Notes under the pieces: model-generated | The model's database searches: none | What the model saw: the letters and a program-made list of their open reading frames with translations, nothing else | Told to the model about the DNA's origin: nothing | Program-made: the position numbers and the translations under genes | Source: Paenibacillus sp. 1781tsa1 | GTDB lineage: Bacteria > Bacillota > Bacilli > Paenibacillales > Paenibacillaceae | DNA: 64,000 bases | Assembly (NCBI RefSeq): GCF_024159265.1 | Contig: NZ_JAMYWY010000001.1 | Location: forward strand, 6,882,001-6,946,000 | Reading direction: 5' to 3' | Shown: positions 61,601 through 64,000 of the stretch, in pieces | Layout of the letters: each line of letters starts with the position of its first letter | How positions within the stretch are numbered: the first letter of the stretch is position 1

Positions 61601-63982
61601 CACTTTCTGGCGTTCCTCGTCCGTCAGAGCATGATCGTATACGATAATTTCTTCAATCGTGCCCTGCCAATGTTCAACACTTGCAGTTGCTGGAATAAGC
61701 TTACCGACTACTGCTCCACCAGAGTTGCCGGTATCCCAGGACTTGGGAACATCCTGTCCATATCCACCTGCACCTAGTTGCTGCACTATCTTCATTTTAC
61801 TGTACAATCTAGCTATGTTAGATTCAGTATTCCCGCCTGTCCAAGTCACAAATTGCTCATTCGGGAACGTCGTTCCTAGGAACCCCTCAGGAGTGTATAA
61901 TGTCTGACTCATGGTACTGTTAAATGTGGTCAAGCCGCCTCTTGTACCATTTTGAAGCATCCCTATACCCGTATAACCACTCGTTTGGGCTCCCCAGGAA
62001 ATGATATACTTGATGCCTCCAGTTTTACTGGTTTTGCTAACCGTAATAATTGATCTGGCAGTCTTCCCTTGGGGAAGCTTATTTACATCCAGATTCATGA
62101 AAGTTTTCGTTCCGTCATATTCCAATACCGGATTAAAATTAATATTATGATTCTTGTCATTCCAATAAGTCGGTTGGTTATCGACCTCATCTTGTGTTGC
62201 GTTATTTACTTTACTACCTTGATCTTCCCAGGTACTCACCTTCTGGCCGCTGGTAACTTCCATACCCAGATCAGATCGAAGCCATAGTGAAGGAGAACCC
62301 ACTCCACCGGGACCCGCTGTGCTTCCACCATTCACCAGGGTAAGCCCTGTACGTGCATTTGTTAGTTCCTGAAGCGCGTTGTTGACTTGCTCTTGAGTTA
62401 CATTTGGTTCACTTAGCACTTGTTCTGCTGTGTTCAGCGCATCATGAAGTGCAGTCCAACTGTCTGATGTATATTTTGATTCTTCCAGGTTCTCACCTGT
62501 AATTTCCTCATATTTGCCTTGTAGAACTGACTTGTCTACTACAGTAATATCCCTGCGTACAGGTTCAGCAGAGATTCCATTATTCGTTGCTGTAACCCTC
62601 AATGTATATTCTCCAGGCGACAATGCAGAGGAAGGTGTGAACTCCCATGTTCCGTCTGGGTTGACTGTAGCTTCACCGACAACGTTCTTAGCTGGGTCCG
62701 ATTTGTTTACCATTGTAATGGTTACCACGGCACCAGATGTAACGGAACCTTTCAAAGTAGGTTTGGCACCCACGGTAGAAAGATTCAAGGGAGTATCCAG
62801 TACCAGATTGACTGGCAATCGGTACGTCAGAATAACCTTATTCGCTTGATTATCATACGCAACCGCTGCAGTCGTATTGATATCTGATACGAAATAGGAT
62901 TGATCCGCTATTTGTGCAAGGTAACCTCCCCCGCCAATCGCAATATCAACGACTGGGTTCGTTACGTCATCAGGCATAATATTAGCGTATACACCAACCT
63001 TCGCGCCGGTCTGCAAAGGGTTAACCAATGTCAGATATGCACTGCCGGTGGCCGACGTGTTTTTTAAGTAAACGTTACGCTGTTCACCCTCGGTATTCAG
63101 GTTATCATATACATAGGCTGTTCCTCCGAAATCGAAACGAGCATCGGCGGCACTTCCCCGCATATACACAGCAACATTCCCAATCGTTTGTCCATCAGCA
63201 TCTATTCCATTACCCGATAGAATATTACCCGTAATCTGCCCGCCTGTCATAATAAACCTGGGCTTGCCAGATAACCCAATACCAACAATGACACCATTAC
63301 CATCCGCAGAAATTTCATTTTCAGTAATGATTCCGTCTTGAATCTCTACAACTCCTCCACTACCTGCACCAAGGAGAGAAGGAGGGTTATTTGCCAGCTT
63401 TCCGGTGATCCGGTTGTGGTGAATCCGTGTGCCATCCTGAATGACTACCGTTCCTCCAAGTGCTGCAATAACGCTTGCCGTACTTGAGCCCCCAGTTGTG
63501 ACATAGTGATTTCGAACCTCAACATTTTTAAGCATCACCTTACCGCCCGTTACTTGCATCCCATAGATCGCTTGGTTGGTAGCAACATGATTACCGTCTA
63601 TATCCACATTCTCAAATGTAATGTTTCCATTCGGCACCCGAATCAGATCTCTGTTCTTAAATTCCTCGCCTCGAAGAATAGAGTATCTGTTACCTTCCTC
63701 AGATGTGATCGTAACTGTTTTTCCTGAAGCAGCAACAGTCCACACGTCATTCAGTGAAAGATTGCTTAATAGAACAATCTGCCCTGAGCCTGTAATTTCA
63801 GTTAGAGCTCTATTCATTGTTAAAAAGGGAGCTTCCTCTGTTCCCTCGTTCTCGTCATTGCCGATCGATGATACGTAGAATATACTGTCCGCTGCCATGG
63901 CAATAGGCATTGGTGTGAACGCAGATGTGGTCACAATGACAAGTGACAATATCGACATTAGCATTACTTTAATTATTCTCAA
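58643..63982 (-). CDS. Large SLH-anchored surface protein with beta-helix and FIVAR domains
   Basis: A 1779-residue exported protein. After the signal peptide (ending near PIAMA, residue 30) comes a right-handed parallel beta-helix (about 35-375), as in pectin-acting proteins. Then a bacterial Ig-like domain (about 385-475, NPDGTWEFTPSSALSPGEYTLRVTA), a FIVAR domain, a concanavalin-like/DUF8202-type region (about 560-1000, SLWLRSDLGMEVTSGQKVSTWEDQG) and a fibronectin-like stretch. Two more FIVAR domains, a cadherin-like beta-sandwich (about 1220-1310), a Gly/Asn linker and three C-terminal SLH motifs (VTRSEF, ITREQG, MTRAEV) follow. SLH repeats anchor it to pyruvylated wall polymers. The TTG at 63982 has AAAGGAGG 10 bp upstream. 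Confidence 0.9.
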   Translation of the reverse strand: MRIIKVMLMSILSLVIVTTSAFTPMPIAMAADSIFYVSSIGNDENEGTEEAPFLTMNRALTEITGSGQIVLLSNLSLNDVWTVAASGKTVTITSEEGNRYSILRGEEFKNRDLIRVPNGNITFENVDIDGNHVATNQAIYGMQVTGGKVMLKNVEVRNHYVTTGGSSTASVIAALGGTVVIQDGTRIHHNRITGKLANNPPSLLGAGSGGVVEIQDGIITENEISADGNGVIVGIGLSGKPRFIMTGGQITGNILSGNGIDADGQTIGNVAVYMRGSAADARFDFGGTAYVYDNLNTEGEQRNVYLKNTSATGSAYLTLVNPLQTGAKVGVYANIMPDDVTNPVVDIAIGGGGYLAQIADQSYFVSDINTTAAVAYDNQANKVILTYRLPVNLVLDTPLNLSTVGAKPTLKGSVTSGAVVTITMVNKSDPAKNVVGEATVNPDGTWEFTPSSALSPGEYTLRVTATNNGISAEPVRRDITVVDKSVLQGKYEEITGENLEESKYTSDSWTALHDALNTAEQVLSEPNVTQEQVNNALQELTNARTGLTLVNGGSTAGPGGVGSPSLWLRSDLGMEVTSGQKVSTWEDQGSKVNNATQDEVDNQPTYWNDKNHNINFNPVLEYDGTKTFMNLDVNKLPQGKTARSIITVSKTSKTGGIKYIISWGAQTSGYTGIGMLQNGTRGGLTTFNSTMSQTLYTPEGFLGTTFPNEQFVTWTGGNTESNIARLYSKMKIVQQLGAGGYGQDVPKSWDTGNSGGAVVGKLIPATASVEHWQGTIEEIIVYDHALTDEERQKVSTYLAIKYGYTLDQTTANSYVDSNMATIWDSNVNAAYTHRITSIGRDDQSGLLQKQAKAQELGSMLTIALGNRIEDTNSANQNNISNDSSFFMFGDNGASTEFKTPITKDEKKLLGMERIYKVQKANWTESQITLQVDVTGGSPVLPQYLVISDDAQFGNPNSLHLIQNGQVTLNTSNFGPDSYFTIATAATPLSAPVITVIDDELTWEAVEHADKYEVTIEMENGTKRTVEVPGTVLNLSQLEPPLKAGAYTVTVTAKTNNPAYADSEASNGKSYVVIIDKAKLKAKIDEINGKIETGELDTEEYTPETWQTLQTALEVAQSVFDDENATSEQVEKAYQDLVDAQEGLTKNPGTGIDTSALKSEYDRIKAENLTEAEYTPGSWVALDNAMNEAERVLNDPTATQAQVDQALQDLTDARTGLTKVIGNDTSTLQTLIPSTGSLSPAFDPAKDTYTISVPNSVYQFQLTPTALDPLAKIEIAVGDGEWNEVSSGTVSENLPLQVGGNKIVVRVTDSLGNVTEYKINVTRASGDNGNNSGGNNGGGGNTGGGNGGSTPAPAPVPTPTPAPVKDNLETTRDGSHQPFATSKPSDNKETLVQVDPAKLKDAMSQGTGQQFAIHSPNDGDMKVDGLTLETLKQLVDQGSKLNISNPLAIYPVPGGKMDLNGVSGQLGNAALNDIDVHIDIARSSDTLIDSAETRAASQGYELLVTPVDLDLTFSKDGQTVRSGLLNGYAPKYIALPEGIDPNRITTGVIINPDGSIFHVPTVVTKVDSRYYALINDLRSSGSYSVIWNPQDFEDARSHWGKIDVNNIAARLDLKGNGDNTFSPNRQVTRSEFAEIVVLGLGLMRQDAPQNLFPDVNNSAWFRNAVALANEFGIVRGYDNGNFYGNQEITREQGFAMVARAYRLIEPEASISPDQVNAELERYSDAANVSNWAKEDVAQLIAAGIIQGNGPEILSPKTTMTRAEVTALIARMLKVTNLIDQ

Positions 63983-64000
63983 CGCTGTACATCCTCCTTT

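Noticed and set aside
1-64000. tRNA, rRNA, CRISPR array, prophage or biosynthetic gene cluster
   Set aside because: No cloverleaf or rRNA-like stretch, no regularly spaced direct repeats, no phage structural genes and no synthetase-type megagenes were seen.

Overview
The window reads as chromosomal DNA of a Paenibacillus-type Firmicute. It has moderate G+C, strong purine-rich ribosome binding sites and frequent GTG/TTG starts. It carries Spo0E, CgeD-like, DKNYY and CD3324-type genes, S-layer homology domains and many secreted polysaccharide-degrading enzymes. I saw no rRNA, tRNA, prophage, CRISPR array or complete insertion sequence. Genes sit in small units separated by clear rho-independent terminators. 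All assignments come from reading the sequence and recalled family knowledge; no searches were run.

Layout. 1-3.4 kb: glycerate kinase (cut by the window edge) and its permease as one operon, a 190-bp nested inverted repeat, and an Lrp/AsnC regulator divergent from a VOC protein. 3.5-9.9 kb: small housekeeping and stress genes, including a papain-like protein, a CdsA-like membrane enzyme, a LysM protein, Ada methylation repair, a PEP-mutase-like enzyme, and a conserved unknown with a MITE-like element in its leader. 10-16 kb: GntR/ABC-transporter operon, Spo0E phosphatase, an RRNPP-type peptide receptor with a tiny overlapping secreted-peptide gene, aldo/keto reductase, lipid kinase. 16.4-25.5 kb: leucine-rich surface protein, GH30, GH10 xylanase, 5'-nucleotidase, lipoprotein, and a macrolide phosphotransferase behind an attenuator-like leader. 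25.5-38.5 kb: DEAD-box helicase, DKNYY protein, GH43-like enzyme, two GNATs, SDR, WYL regulator, DHFR-like protein, SGNH esterase, NUDIX enzyme. 38.5-47.7 kb: a polar amino-acid ABC transporter downstream of a GlnK/GlnL-like two-component pair, then a second large two-component system. 47.8-64 kb: DinB, reductases with MarR/HxlR regulators, SMI1/KNR4 protein, rhamnogalacturonate lyase, CgeD-like glycosyltransferase, TerD-domain protein, and a 1779-residue SLH surface protein.

How the genes work together. The secreted or cytoplasmic carbohydrate enzymes (GH10, GH30, GH43-like, PL4, CE2-like esterase) fit plant cell-wall use. Three of them, plus the glycerate operon, carry catabolite-control (cre)-like sites near the promoter. 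The most interesting signals are regulatory and too short for ordinary gene calling: (i) a 46-residue pre-propeptide ending in NDHGLGT that overlaps the end of its receptor gene; (ii) an 8-codon leader peptide ending Arg-Leu-Arg, with a terminator/antiterminator pair, before the macrolide phosphotransferase; (iii) a 13-codon upstream ORF and a hairpin that hides the ribosome binding site of a GNAT gene; (iv) a perfect 24-bp-arm palindrome before an SDR-MarR unit; (v) gene remnants of DUF4180 and AraC/GyrI type.
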